From positions 1-64,000 of the forward strand of contig ONRP01000025.1 of the NCBI GenBank assembly GCA_900320245.1: a stretch of 64,000 nucleotides of DNA, written 5' to 3'. Within the stretch, counting starts at the first letter, position 1, and every line of letters begins with the position of its first letter. Below the pieces are notes generated by a model. That model was not told the DNA's origin, did not search any database, and was given only the letters and a program-made list of their open reading frames with translations. The translations under genes were made by a program, and so were the position numbers. The DNA comes from an uncultured Prevotellaceae bacterium (GTDB lineage: Bacteria > Bacteroidota > Bacteroidia > Bacteroidales > Muribaculaceae). This document shows, in pieces, positions 40,598 to 48,943 of the stretch.

Positions 40598-42397
40598 TTA
40601 TTTCTTCTTGGGACTGACTTTCCTGAGTTGAATGATAGTGTTGCCCGAAACAACATCGGTACTGCTGATGCGGCCCGTACCTTCACATTGAGAGCATAGT
40701 GCGCCCTGCTCAGTGATTCCTCTGCCATTACACATATTACAGAAACCAAATTTGTAGAGGGCAGTGCTCATGCTGTCAATTTTATGTTTTTGCCGGCTTA
40801 TGGAATCAGTTTGAGACCTAAGTTTTGAGTTCTTTTGCTCAAGTTCTTTATTCTGATTAGTGATAGTTGCAACCTGTTGAGCAAGATCCTGCTTCTGTGT
40901 GTTAATGGTGACTTTCTGTTGTTCAAGTTCCTGATTCTTCGTCGTGATGGTGTCATTCTTTAGTTCAAGTTCCTGATTCTTCGTCATGATGGTATCATTC
41001 TTTAGCTTAAGTTCCTGATTCTTCGTCATGATGGTGTCATTCTTTAGCGCAAGTTCCTTATTCTCGGATGTTACCTTTTCTTTCTCGTTTTTTTCACTTA
41101 TCAATTGGTTGTAGAGCAAATAAAAGGATACGGCGACAGCCAAGGTGGCAAGGCTGCCCAGGCAGAAGTAAAGCAGGCGTCGCAGTGACTTGCGGGCTTG
41201 TTGGTTGGCCTCGCGCTCCTGGCGGTGCTTCAGCGCTTGTTCGCACAAGCGGTCGTGTGAGAACTCGACATATTCGGTGCCTTTGCTGCTAAGCAGAAGT
41301 TTAACCTCTTCGGCCGAGACGCCCGCCGCATAGATGTCCTCGAGCGGCACTTGGTTGCGGTTACCGCGTTCGGTGAGCAGGTTGTCTTCGATATAGGAAA
41401 CGGAATTCTCCCTGATGAACTTGGGTTGGATGTTTTCGAGGTAGTATCGTTCAAAGATGTCATCATAGGAGACTTTGCCCTTCTCGCGGTAATAGGAAAA
41501 CAGGAAGAGCGACAGGATAGCGGGGTCAACCACCCGATAGTCGTCATACTCGTAGTAGGCCAGGCCCTCCAGGATTTGACTGGCTTCTTCATCGGTGAAC
41601 AAACCTGGTGCCGGCTTGGTGATGACTTCCATAGCATTGTCCTCGTCCAGGGCATTCAGGTTGAAGCGATTGACCTTCAGTGCCGGGATTTTGGCACAAT
41701 TGCGTTCGAGCAGATACAGACTGTCGTCGCGGAGACTGAGCACAAACCGGAACGACGGCGACGAGGTGTAGTTGAATGAGGACTTACGCGCGGCTACTTG
41801 TATGACAAATCCTGTTGTCTTTTCGGTAGTCTTGGGCTCGGCGGGCTTGTTGAGGCTGGCTTCGGCTTGGATGACCTTGTCGGGCTTGATGCCGTTGAGC
41901 GTATCGGCCAGTTCGATAAACACTTTTGTGATTTCGCCCTTGTGGTTGGCATCGGTGAGCGTGAAGATTTCCTCAAACTGGTCAAGCACAATCACGGGAG
42001 TGACCTTATTGCCGTCGGCATCGGTGAAGTGGTGACGATGCATGAAATCCCATAGGCCCAGGTCGGGCACTGTCGGGGGCAACAGGTCATGAGCCGTCAC
42101 TGCTTTACTGACGGCATCCTCGATTTGCTGAGTGTAGGATGTCTCAGTGTTGTGCGTCAGACGGATGTAGACCGGGACCATGCCCTGCTGCCGTATCCGT
42201 GGGAAAACGCCGGCTTTGAGCAGAGACGACTTGCCGATGCCGGATCTGCCGTACAGTACAATGGCGGGGTTATTGTTGATAATCTCGGTCAGTGCCTCAA
42301 TCTCACGGTCACGACCATAGAGCCTCTGCCCCTCGGAATAGGAGTCGAGTCCTAACCACGGGTTCTCATTGCTCCATTTGTCAAAGGTTTCAGCCAT
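40598..42397 (-). CDS. Membrane-anchored nSTAND-type ATPase with coiled coil and DnaJ-like Zn ribbon
   Basis: The 599-residue product has an N-terminal P-loop ATPase: Walker A GRSGIGKSS at 50-58 and Walker B VIVLDQFEE at 135-143, with SLRDDSLYLLE near 221, as in novel STAND NTPases (nSTAND1-like). One membrane helix lies at ~408-430. Then comes a long coiled coil (432-545) with 14-residue repeats containing LKNDTIMTKNQE, and two CxxCxGxG knuckles at 553-575 (CNMCNGRG and CSQCEGTG), a half-size DnaJ-type zinc ribbon. With the ATPase in the cytoplasm, the coil and ribbon would be periplasmic. The ATG at 42397 overlaps the stop of the SIR2-TIR gene by eight bases. No WD or TPR sensor is fused. 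Confidence 0.85.
   Translation of the reverse strand: MAETFDKWSNENPWLGLDSYSEGQRLYGRDREIEALTEIINNNPAIVLYGRSGIGKSSLLKAGVFPRIRQQGMVPVYIRLTHNTETSYTQQIEDAVSKAVTAHDLLPPTVPDLGLWDFMHRHHFTDADGNKVTPVIVLDQFEEIFTLTDANHKGEITKVFIELADTLNGIKPDKVIQAEASLNKPAEPKTTEKTTGFVIQVAARKSSFNYTSSPSFRFVLSLRDDSLYLLERNCAKIPALKVNRFNLNALDEDNAMEVITKPAPGLFTDEEASQILEGLAYYEYDDYRVVDPAILSLFLFSYYREKGKVSYDDIFERYYLENIQPKFIRENSVSYIEDNLLTERGNRNQVPLEDIYAAGVSAEEVKLLLSSKGTEYVEFSHDRLCEQALKHRQEREANQQARKSLRRLLYFCLGSLATLAVAVSFYLLYNQLISEKNEKEKVTSENKELALKNDTIMTKNQELKLKNDTIMTKNQELELKNDTITTKNQELEQQKVTINTQKQDLAQQVATITNQNKELEQKNSKLRSQTDSISRQKHKIDSMSTALYKFGFCNMCNGRGITEQGALCSQCEGTGRISSTDVVSGNTIIQLRKVSPKKK
40922..41047 (-). repeat. Three tandem 42-base repeats in the coiled-coil coding region
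   Basis: Units at 40922-40963, 40964-41005 and 41006-41047 differ at only a few positions and are partly repeated on both sides. They encode the 14-residue unit of the coiled coil. In-frame gain or loss of units would change the coil length without breaking the gene. Confidence 0.85.
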
Positions 42398-43784
42398 AAT
42401 ACGTACTCCTTTCTTGTTTTCGTTTTTCGTTAAGGAGGTAGTCGGCCAATTCCTCGGCTTTTTCCTTGAATTTGTCGAGAGTGAACTCAAAGGCATCATG
42501 ACGTTTGAGTTCGTTGGGAATGGCGGCGATTATGTCATTGATATTGAATCCCTTTTCCACGAATGGGAAGCAATATGCGATTCCGCCAATGAGTCTGATA
42601 TGGTTTTCGGCACATCTCCATTCTTCCCTGTAAGGATGCTCATCTTTGGCCTGTTTGATGATGGTGTTGGTGAGCACTGGCACGAAGAAGGTGGAATTTG
42701 AAATCGCGTTTTCGATCTGTCGCATGAAGTCAAGACCTTTTTTCATGTTGCTGCGGTCATACCAAACTCGCAGTCCCTTGCCCGTCAGTATTTTATGCAA
42801 GTTTTCTGCGATGGCTGAATCTCCCCTGGAATAGGAAATGAACACATCGGTTCCCTCCTCGGGTACTCTATCAAAAGATACATTCGACTGTTTGCGTTTT
42901 TGTTCTTCTTTCTCGATGCCGTGATAGAGTCTGTCAATGAATTTCTCGGGGTCGGGCTCTACCTGGCTGAATGCGTTGGCCCTCGACAGGAAGGCAATGA
43001 GTTCCTGATCGTTGCGGGTGTGCGCCAACATGCCGCCTCTTTCTCTTTTTTCGGTTCCGAAAGAGTCATTCTTCATCGCATACCAGAAGAAACGGAAAAG
43101 CCAGTCCTGGTAATTATGACCGATGGCCAACAGGTAGCGTTTGGCCAGCACACTTGCCAAGTTTGACGGCTTGGCGTCACAACTGCTGTCGTTGGGGCGC
43201 ATCCAGGACTGTGAGAATTTCAGCAGGTCAGTGTCGGTAGCGACAAAGGCCCTTGAGTTGGTCTCGGCCTTGCCGAACATATAGTACACCGTTGGCAGTT
43301 TGGTCTCTTCGCCGTTAAGGACATCCTTGTTCTTGGCGGGGTCGTTGCTGAATGTCATGACACGTAACTTGTCTCTTCCGTGGATGCGGGCCATCATGTT
43401 CTCGACTATCGGGTCAATGGTGGTAGTGATGACAAACGGGAAGTATGGAATACTCAGAAACCTCAGCAGCAGTTGGTTGTCTTTAGGATTGTCAAAATAG
43501 GCAGCATTGCTTTCTGTGTTGATGGTTTTGGACAACACGTCATGGATATCGCCCAAATCCGAGTTTTTGTAGCGTTTGTCAAAAACCAGTTGGGAGAAAG
43601 TCGTCATTTCGCCCTCTTCAATCCCGCACTCTTTGGCAAACTCATCGATTAAGTATTGCGTGGAGGTTTTGTTGCCGATGCGCACTAATTCGGGACCAAT
43701 GACAGGAATGACATTCCCCTTGACAATCTGGTCAAAGAGGATGTTCCAGTTTTTTTCCGTTTGACTAATCGTTTTTATCTCCAT
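42390..43784 (-). CDS. SIR2-like/TIR two-domain protein, putative NADase effector
   Basis: From ATG 43784 the product has 464 residues, no signal peptide and no membrane helix. Residues ~15-290 resemble SIR2-like domains (GNVIPVIGPEL near 23-33, FVITTTIDPI, and LAIGHNYQDWLFRFFWYA at ~219-236), but the TTNxD and catalytic His positions are TTTID and YMFG, so NAD cleavage there is doubtful. Residues ~312-430 form a TIR domain: TDVFISYSRGDSA, LRVWYDRSNMKKG, then EEWRCAE, in which W389-x3-E393 matches the catalytic Glu context of TIR NADases. It is the first gene of an operon with the nSTAND ATPase (overlap of 8 bases) and the TPR protein. A TTG start at 43796 is possible. Confidence 0.85.
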   Translation of the reverse strand: MEIKTISQTEKNWNILFDQIVKGNVIPVIGPELVRIGNKTSTQYLIDEFAKECGIEEGEMTTFSQLVFDKRYKNSDLGDIHDVLSKTINTESNAAYFDNPKDNQLLLRFLSIPYFPFVITTTIDPIVENMMARIHGRDKLRVMTFSNDPAKNKDVLNGEETKLPTVYYMFGKAETNSRAFVATDTDLLKFSQSWMRPNDSSCDAKPSNLASVLAKRYLLAIGHNYQDWLFRFFWYAMKNDSFGTEKRERGGMLAHTRNDQELIAFLSRANAFSQVEPDPEKFIDRLYHGIEKEEQKRKQSNVSFDRVPEEGTDVFISYSRGDSAIAENLHKILTGKGLRVWYDRSNMKKGLDFMRQIENAISNSTFFVPVLTNTIIKQAKDEHPYREEWRCAENHIRLIGGIAYCFPFVEKGFNINDIIAAIPNELKRHDAFEFTLDKFKEKAEELADYLLNEKRKQERSTYYG

Positions 43785-43875
43785 ATCCGGCTGCAAAATA
43801 ATCTGTGCCTATAGTAGGCCGAATGTACGAGGGGTGAAGGTTGCTGTTTTAAGGCTAAAACCTTGATTCAATTTG

Positions 43876-43907
43876 CAAAGTAAAATAAAAAAAATGATTA
43901 ATCCAAA
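43876..43907 (-). promoter_or_regulatory. Promoter of the SIR2-TIR/nSTAND/TPR operon
   Basis: Leftward TTTG at 43907-43904, a 21-base spacer and TACTTTG at 43882-43876 give a near-consensus promoter (one base shorter than TAnnTTTG). The leader would be about 85 bases. Confidence 0.5.
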
Positions 43908-43990
43908 TAAAACACGTTTCCGAGGCAGGGCGGAATTACCGTGCCCTATTGTTATTGGGCGTGCCATCGAGTAAGAAGATATGGCCATAG

Positions 43991-44041
43991 AAAAGGCGTC
44001 CCCGCGGTCGCGGTGTGGCGGCTGCGGGGACGGCTATGGGT
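43991..44041 (-). terminator. Terminator after the lipoprotein gene at 44077
   Basis: GTCCCCGC (43998-44005) and GCGGGGAC (44034-44041) form a stem with leftward TTTT after it. It separates the lipoprotein gene from the SIR2-TIR operon, supporting a separate promoter for the latter. Confidence 0.7.
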
Positions 44042-44076
44042 TACAGAATGTGGGTGATTCGTGTTTGGGTGACGGG

Positions 44077-44868
44077 TTACTCGTCGATGTCGATCACTTG
44101 TTCGTTAAAGAGGCCGCCCGAGATGGTGAAGTCAAGGTCTTTGCACTTGAACGAGCCGTTGATGACGCGGCACTGGGCGTCGAGGACGATGTTCAGGTCG
44201 GTGATGGTGTAGAATCCCCTCATCGATGATTCGACCTCACTGGCGGTGATGGTGTAACCGTTGACAGTAGGTGTCACGGTCAAGCCGTCGTACTGGAGTT
44301 CCTCGGCCTCGATGGCACCGTTGATGTTGGGCGTGAAGTTGCTGACCTTCATCACACATTTCTCGCCCTTGGTGTCGAGGGCAAACAGGTAGGCCGACTG
44401 CTTGTGGCTGTAGTGGTTGCCGTTGTCGGGATTGATGACCGTGGTGGTCGAGTAGGCGTACAACAGATGTGAGGTGCTGATGACGGGATAGCCGTCCTTG
44501 TAGAATGAGTACCACAACATGCCCGTTGCCATGTCGAAGCGGCCAGTCATGGCATCGTCGCCGTTGCCAGTGGCCTCGAACTGGTAGATGGAGCCGTTCA
44601 GGTGAGTCATTTTCATCTCGGGGGTGGTAATGGTGCGCGACTGCCCGTTGACATCCTTGTAGTCACTGGTGAACTGCATGGTCATGTCGGTGAAGTTGAC
44701 CTCGGCTTTGGCGGTGCCTTGTGAGAAGACGACATCATTGCCGTCGATGGCGCGGCTGTTGATGGTAGATGTGAATGACTGCTTGTTGACAGGATCGTCA
44801 TTGTCGGTGCAAGCGGTGAACAGCATCACTGCCAGCATCGAAAAGAAAAGAACGGATAATTTCTTCAT
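44077..44868 (-). CDS. Lipoprotein with calycin-like beta domain
   Basis: The 263-residue product begins MKKLSVLFFSMLAVMLFTAC, a lipoprotein signal with an acidic TDNDDP after the Cys, which in Bacteroidetes favours export to the outer membrane surface. The rest has alternating short strands in two halves, each ending in an ITASEV- or DIDE-type motif, suggesting a two-part beta barrel. Similar architecture is seen in the gene at 44983, though identity is low. Function is unknown. A heptamer repeat precedes it and a hairpin terminator follows. Confidence 0.75.
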   Translation of the reverse strand: MKKLSVLFFSMLAVMLFTACTDNDDPVNKQSFTSTINSRAIDGNDVVFSQGTAKAEVNFTDMTMQFTSDYKDVNGQSRTITTPEMKMTHLNGSIYQFEATGNGDDAMTGRFDMATGMLWYSFYKDGYPVISTSHLLYAYSTTTVINPDNGNHYSHKQSAYLFALDTKGEKCVMKVSNFTPNINGAIEAEELQYDGLTVTPTVNGYTITASEVESSMRGFYTITDLNIVLDAQCRVINGSFKCKDLDFTISGGLFNEQVIDIDE

Positions 44869-44912
44869 TGTCGTTATGTTGAATTAAATGTTTGATTTCC
44901 AATTTAAAAACT

Positions 44913-44982
44913 ACTAGAAACTAGAAACTAAGGACTAGGGACTAAAAACTAGGGACTAGAAACTAGAAACTAGAAACTAATA
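44913..44982. repeat. Tandem heptamer repeat (ACTAGAA/ACTAGGG)
   Basis: Ten consecutive 7-base units, all starting ACTA (ACTAGAA five times, ACTAGGG twice, ACTAAGG, ACTAAAA, ACTAATA), fill the space between two lipoprotein genes and stop right at the end of the gene at 44983. The period is regular, so slipped-strand change in number is likely. Confidence 0.85.
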
Positions 44983-45825
44983 TCAATAACTCGTATAGTC
45001 CGGATAGGTCCTGCCGCTGGCCACTACGGTGGCACTGGCGCCGATCATGTAGTTGGCGTCGAGGTGGTCGTTGGCCAGGTCGACAGTGGCATTGAACGTC
45101 TTGAACGGGTATTTGTCGGTCTGCGAGACGACGCTGCCCGTGCTGTCGACATAGGTGCGGTAGTAGGCGCTGGTCTTCAGGTTCTCGCCGCTGATGGTGT
45201 AGCCGTTGGGCGTCACGGTGATGGGCACATTGGTCGCAGTGATGCTGTTGAAGTACTTCACGTCCTTGGCATGGACGATGCCCATGACCTTGACGATGGC
45301 ACTGTTGCTGGCCGGGGCGATGTCGAACTGGTACATGACGTTCTCCATCGTGTTGGACTTGGTGGTGTCGTCATAGGTGATGGTGTTCTCGGTCTTCAGG
45401 AAGAACACCTCGGGGGTGGTCGAAATCACGCGGATGCCGCCCGTCGTGGTGTAACTGTAGCGCATCGAGCCCTCGTTGAAGTCCACGTAGCCGCTGAACG
45501 AGCCGTAACTTGCCGAGGTCAACACATAGAATCCCAGGCGTTTGGGCGTGGCGGTGAGGTCGTCGAGTTTGAGTTGCTTGTCGCCCTGACCGTCGTTGTA
45601 GTTGAGTTCGAGCGACGCCTTGTGTTTGACGGTGTCGATCACGAGTTTGTTGTGTGTCGAGGAGATGCCGATGACGGCATCGCTGCCCGTCTGTACCATG
45701 TGGTTGACCATGGCGGTGTTGACGGTGAACACGCCGTCGCCGCGCTTGGGCTCGTCATCGTCGCTGCACGAGATAGCACCCATGAGCACACCGGTCATTG
45801 CTATCAGTAAAAGGATCTTTTTCAT
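44983..45825 (-). CDS. Lipoprotein related in layout to its downstream neighbour
   Basis: From ATG 45825 the product has 280 residues: MKKILLLIAMTGVLMGAISC as lipoprotein signal, then SDDDEP as acidic export spacer. The rest forms a beta-rich fold, with repeated strand segments such as ASLELNYNDGQGDK and GFYVLTSASYGSF. The frame is open to 45903, but only the later ATG gives a signal peptide. Its order, length and fold type parallel the lipoprotein at 44077, so the two may be diverged duplicates. The ligand is unknown. A -7 element (TAAATTTG leftward, 45865-45858) lies close upstream. Confidence 0.75.
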   Translation of the reverse strand: MKKILLLIAMTGVLMGAISCSDDDEPKRGDGVFTVNTAMVNHMVQTGSDAVIGISSTHNKLVIDTVKHKASLELNYNDGQGDKQLKLDDLTATPKRLGFYVLTSASYGSFSGYVDFNEGSMRYSYTTTGGIRVISTTPEVFFLKTENTITYDDTTKSNTMENVMYQFDIAPASNSAIVKVMGIVHAKDVKYFNSITATNVPITVTPNGYTISGENLKTSAYYRTYVDSTGSVVSQTDKYPFKTFNATVDLANDHLDANYMIGASATVVASGRTYPDYTSY

Positions 45826-45869
45826 GTCGAAAAATAATGTATTGGTGATACAGGCCGCAAATTTACACC

Positions 45870-45907
45870 TAAAAAACAAATGGCGCATAGGTTCGTGCGC
45901 CATTTGT
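45870..45907 (-). terminator. Terminator after the lipoprotein at 45945
   Basis: ACAAATGGCGCA and TGCGCCATTTGT form a perfect 12-base stem with an 8-base loop; read leftward it is followed by TTTTTT. Confidence 0.85.
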
Positions 45908-45944
45908 AATGTTTTTTATATTAAATCTCGTTAAAAACCTGTTC

Positions 45945-46406
45945 TCACTTGAGTTTGCCGCTGTCGTCATAGTGTCCGCCGTGGCAGTCGAACGTGATGC
46001 TGTATTTCTTGTCTTTGGTGTCAACTTTGCAGTTCAGGTCGGTCACGAGGTAGGCATCGCCGGGCATGGGCACGGGCGTGTTGCCGCGCAGCAAGTAGGG
46101 CATGATGTTGGTGCCGCTGTAGGTGTATACCTTGCCGCTCTTGTCGACGGTCACGGGAGCGTCGATGCGGATGTTCATCGCGGGCGAGACGGCCTCACCG
46201 ATGTGGAACACGATGTTATACAGGTAGATGCTGCTTGAATCCTTGTTCAAATCGATGTCAAACATGAAGTGGGTGTCGGTCGGTTCCAGATAGACACTCT
46301 CCAATTTCTGGGTGGGCACGGGAGGATCATCATCGTCGTCGCCGCACGCGGTAAACACCAGGCCAAACATGGTGGCCATAAATAAGATGCTGAATAATTT
46401 TTTCAT
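45945..46406 (-). CDS. Small lipoprotein
   Basis: The 153-residue product begins MKKLFSILFMATMFGLVFTACG with five Asp after the Cys-Gly, an outer-membrane export spacer. The remainder is beta-rich (YLEPTDTHFMFDIDL, SIYLYNIVFHIG) and may form a small calycin-like barrel, like the other two lipoproteins in this group. No motif identifies its ligand. It has its own promoter and a strong terminator, so it is a separate unit despite the shared strand. Confidence 0.75.
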   Translation of the reverse strand: MKKLFSILFMATMFGLVFTACGDDDDDPPVPTQKLESVYLEPTDTHFMFDIDLNKDSSSIYLYNIVFHIGEAVSPAMNIRIDAPVTVDKSGKVYTYSGTNIMPYLLRGNTPVPMPGDAYLVTDLNCKVDTKDKKYSITFDCHGGHYDDSGKLK

Positions 46407-46470
46407 TGTTTTGTAGTGATAATTATGTAATATTCTATTTATCAGGTAGTTTTGTGCCGATTAGCGGGTG

Positions 46471-46503
46471 CAAAGGTATAATGATTTGTCCATAATGGCC
46501 AAA
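46471..46503 (-). promoter_or_regulatory. Promoter of the small lipoprotein gene
   Basis: Leftward TTTG at 46503-46500, 21-base spacer and TACCTTTG at 46478-46471, an exact match. Leader ~60 bases. Confidence 0.7.
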
Positions 46504-46588
46504 TTTTTCAAGGGCTTTTTTATTGACTAGAGTGATTTTCTGGACAAACTGGAGGGGCCAGACTTGCTGGGCAAACTGGAGTAGCCTG

Positions 46589-48823
46589 TCACAGGTTGAG
46601 ACGCAGGGTGGCGCCGAGCGAGCGGCCATGGCCGCGCTGCAGAAAGTGGTGCTGAATCGACACGAAGTAGAAGGTCTTGTATTGGGTGTCGGTCAGGTTG
46701 CGGCCCCACAACTGCAGGCTATAATGCTTCTGCTGCCAGGTGATTGAGGCGCCCAGCAGGGCATACATCGGCTGGCGCAGCGTGTTGGCCTCGTCCCAGT
46801 AGATGTCGCCCGTGGCGCGCACGTTGGCGGCCAGGGTGAGCCGGTTGTCATCACCGCCCACCTTAAAGGCGTGGCTGGCCTCGGCAAACACGGTGTGCAT
46901 CGGCGCATAAGGCACCCGGTTGCCGCTATGGTCTACCTTGCCGTCGTTGTAATCCTTGAAGGTCGCGTGAGTGAAACCATAACTTAAATTCAGGCGGGTT
47001 AACTCGGTGGGAGAGACCGACATGGCGAACTCGGCTCCCCAACTGTGGGTCTTGCCTGCGTTGGTCATCATGCGGCCCGTGGTGGTACCGGGAGGGAAGA
47101 CGGTGAGTTGGCGGTCTCGGCAGTCTATGAAGAAGATGTCCATGTCGCTCTGCACACGTCCCTGCCAGCACTCGAAGTGCCCGCCCAACTCGTAGTTCCA
47201 GGCTTTCTCGGGTTTGTAGCCCACCATCTTGTCCACGTCATACTGCAGGCCGATGCCCATCAGACCCATCAGACGCTGTTGCAGCACATCGCTGAACATC
47301 TGGGTGTTGAAGCCGCCGGCCTTGCTGCCGCGCGATGCGGCGAGATAGACGGTGTGGTTCTTGCCCGGCCACGGGTGCCAAGTGAGGCTCACGTTGGGCA
47401 GAATGGTGAAAAAGTCCTTGTCGAGCGTGCTGCTCTCGTCGATGTCGATGTCCTCGTGCGAGAACACGGCGCCCGTCGCCAGGACATAGGTCGTGTAGCC
47501 CGTGTGGGTCACGCTGCGGTAGTTGAGCCGTGCGTGCTCATAGTCGAGACGCAGGCCGGCCTGCAGCGTCCACTGTCCCCACTGGTAACTGCTCTCGTGG
47601 TACAGCGCCGCACCCCAACTGGGGCTGGTGAAATGGCTGCCCAGCACAAACGAGCGGGTGTCCCAGGCAATGGGATACTCGGGGATGGCGTCGTTGACGT
47701 GCTTCTCGATGAACTGCTCGATGCCGTAGTCGTAGAACGTCACCGGGGCGTCCATGCGGTACCGGCGGAAGAAACCGCTGGCGCCGGCAAGCCAGTTGTA
47801 GCCCTCGCCCTTGTCGATGCTGCGGACGATGAAGTCCTGGGTCAGGGCGTGCTCGCGGCGTGCCTGGGTCAGCGTGAAGTAGTCGTGCTCGGTGAAGTCC
47901 TGGTCCAGCGTCATGTTGTCGTCGAGGTACTGGTAACTGGTGATGCTCGACATGACGAGGTTGTCCAGCGTCTTGCGCAGCGTCAGACCGTCCATGACCG
48001 CCGTGCGGCGGTAGAAACACGTGTCGTTATAGGCAATCTCACCGGTCTCGACCCACTCATAGGGGTAGCCGCCCTGGCGACCGACCGAAAGTGAAGCCAC
48101 GTTGCTGATGTACAGGCCGTTGTCGTCGCGCCACTCGACCTTGGCCCGCGCTCCCAACTGCCGCTCCCAGTCACAGCGGCGCCCGTTGTGAAGGTTGGTG
48201 AACTCGCCCCGCGTGGAATTGTACTGCACCGATAACGACAGGCCCAGATTGGGCTTCAGCAGGCGGTAATGGCTTGCGCCCACGCGCCAGGTGCCGTGGC
48301 TTGCCCCCTCGACCACGGCGCGGGTGCCCTGGTAGTTGAGCGGCGACAGGGTGTAGATATTCATCAGGCCGCCCAGGGTGTTGCGTCCGTACAGGGTATT
48401 CTGCGGTCCGCGCAGCATCTCCATGCGGGCGATGTCTAGCAGGTCAAAGTCATAGTTCTCCTTGGTCATCACCGGCACGTTGTCGATGGTCAACCCCACA
48501 GCGGGTTGGTCGATGCGCGTGCCGATGCCGCGCACATACACCGTCGACGTCATGCGGCTGCCGTAGTCGGGGATGAACAGGTTGGGCACCAGGTCGGCAG
48601 CCGTCTTGGCCGATACCACCTGGTTGCGCTGGGCTTCCTCGTTGCCGATGACCGTCAGGGCTGTCGCCTGCGTACGCAGGTCGGCGTTTTGCTTGATGGC
48701 GGTCACGGTCACCTCGCTCAGCGACACCGTATCACCCTGAGTGACAGGTACATCGCTGGTGACGGCAGCATGGCCCATCGTCCACAGCCACATCAGTCCT
48801 ATGACGGTTATCCATTTTTTCAC
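46589..48823 (-). CDS. TonB-dependent outer-membrane receptor
   Basis: The 744-residue product has a signal peptide (MKKWITVIGLMWLWTMGHA, with GTG as start) and a plug domain: SLSEVTVTAIKQNADLR as TonB-box region, then DLVPNLFIPDYGSRMTSTVYVRGIGTRIDQPAVGLTID and the end ...MEMLRGPQNTLYGRNTLGGLMNIY. A 22-stranded barrel follows, ending RGHGRSLGATLRLNL. Unlike SusC-type receptors it has no SusD partner and resembles iron-siderophore or vitamin B12 importers; the substrate cannot be named. The -7 element lies five bases before the GTG, so the mRNA may have almost no leader. Confidence 0.93.
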   Translation of the reverse strand: MKKWITVIGLMWLWTMGHAAVTSDVPVTQGDTVSLSEVTVTAIKQNADLRTQATALTVIGNEEAQRNQVVSAKTAADLVPNLFIPDYGSRMTSTVYVRGIGTRIDQPAVGLTIDNVPVMTKENYDFDLLDIARMEMLRGPQNTLYGRNTLGGLMNIYTLSPLNYQGTRAVVEGASHGTWRVGASHYRLLKPNLGLSLSVQYNSTRGEFTNLHNGRRCDWERQLGARAKVEWRDDNGLYISNVASLSVGRQGGYPYEWVETGEIAYNDTCFYRRTAVMDGLTLRKTLDNLVMSSITSYQYLDDNMTLDQDFTEHDYFTLTQARREHALTQDFIVRSIDKGEGYNWLAGASGFFRRYRMDAPVTFYDYGIEQFIEKHVNDAIPEYPIAWDTRSFVLGSHFTSPSWGAALYHESSYQWGQWTLQAGLRLDYEHARLNYRSVTHTGYTTYVLATGAVFSHEDIDIDESSTLDKDFFTILPNVSLTWHPWPGKNHTVYLAASRGSKAGGFNTQMFSDVLQQRLMGLMGIGLQYDVDKMVGYKPEKAWNYELGGHFECWQGRVQSDMDIFFIDCRDRQLTVFPPGTTTGRMMTNAGKTHSWGAEFAMSVSPTELTRLNLSYGFTHATFKDYNDGKVDHSGNRVPYAPMHTVFAEASHAFKVGGDDNRLTLAANVRATGDIYWDEANTLRQPMYALLGASITWQQKHYSLQLWGRNLTDTQYKTFYFVSIQHHFLQRGHGRSLGATLRLNL

Positions 48824-48828
48824 GGCTG

Positions 48829-48861
48829 CAAAGATAGTGATTTTAAAAACATCTTCGCAAA
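48829..48861 (-). promoter_or_regulatory. Promoter of the TonB receptor gene
   Basis: Leftward TTTG at 48861-48858, 21-base spacer and TATCTTTG at 48836-48829. The predicted RNA start coincides with the GTG at 48823. Confidence 0.7.
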
Positions 48862-48943
48862 ATCAGTGAAATTAGCATCGAAAATAATTCGTGCGCGCCA
48901 TTGCCAATATGTTGATAAAAATATGAATATTATTTTGCCGTTT

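Noticed and set aside
38818-43784. A classical Thoeris system
   Set aside because: Thoeris has a separate SIR2-SLOG effector (ThsA) and a TIR cyclase (ThsB); here the SIR2-like and TIR parts are fused and no SLOG domain is visible.
44913-44982. CRISPR or iteron array at the heptamer repeat
   Set aside because: Units are 7 bases with no spacers; no replication gene is adjacent, so neither CRISPR nor plasmid origin is supported.
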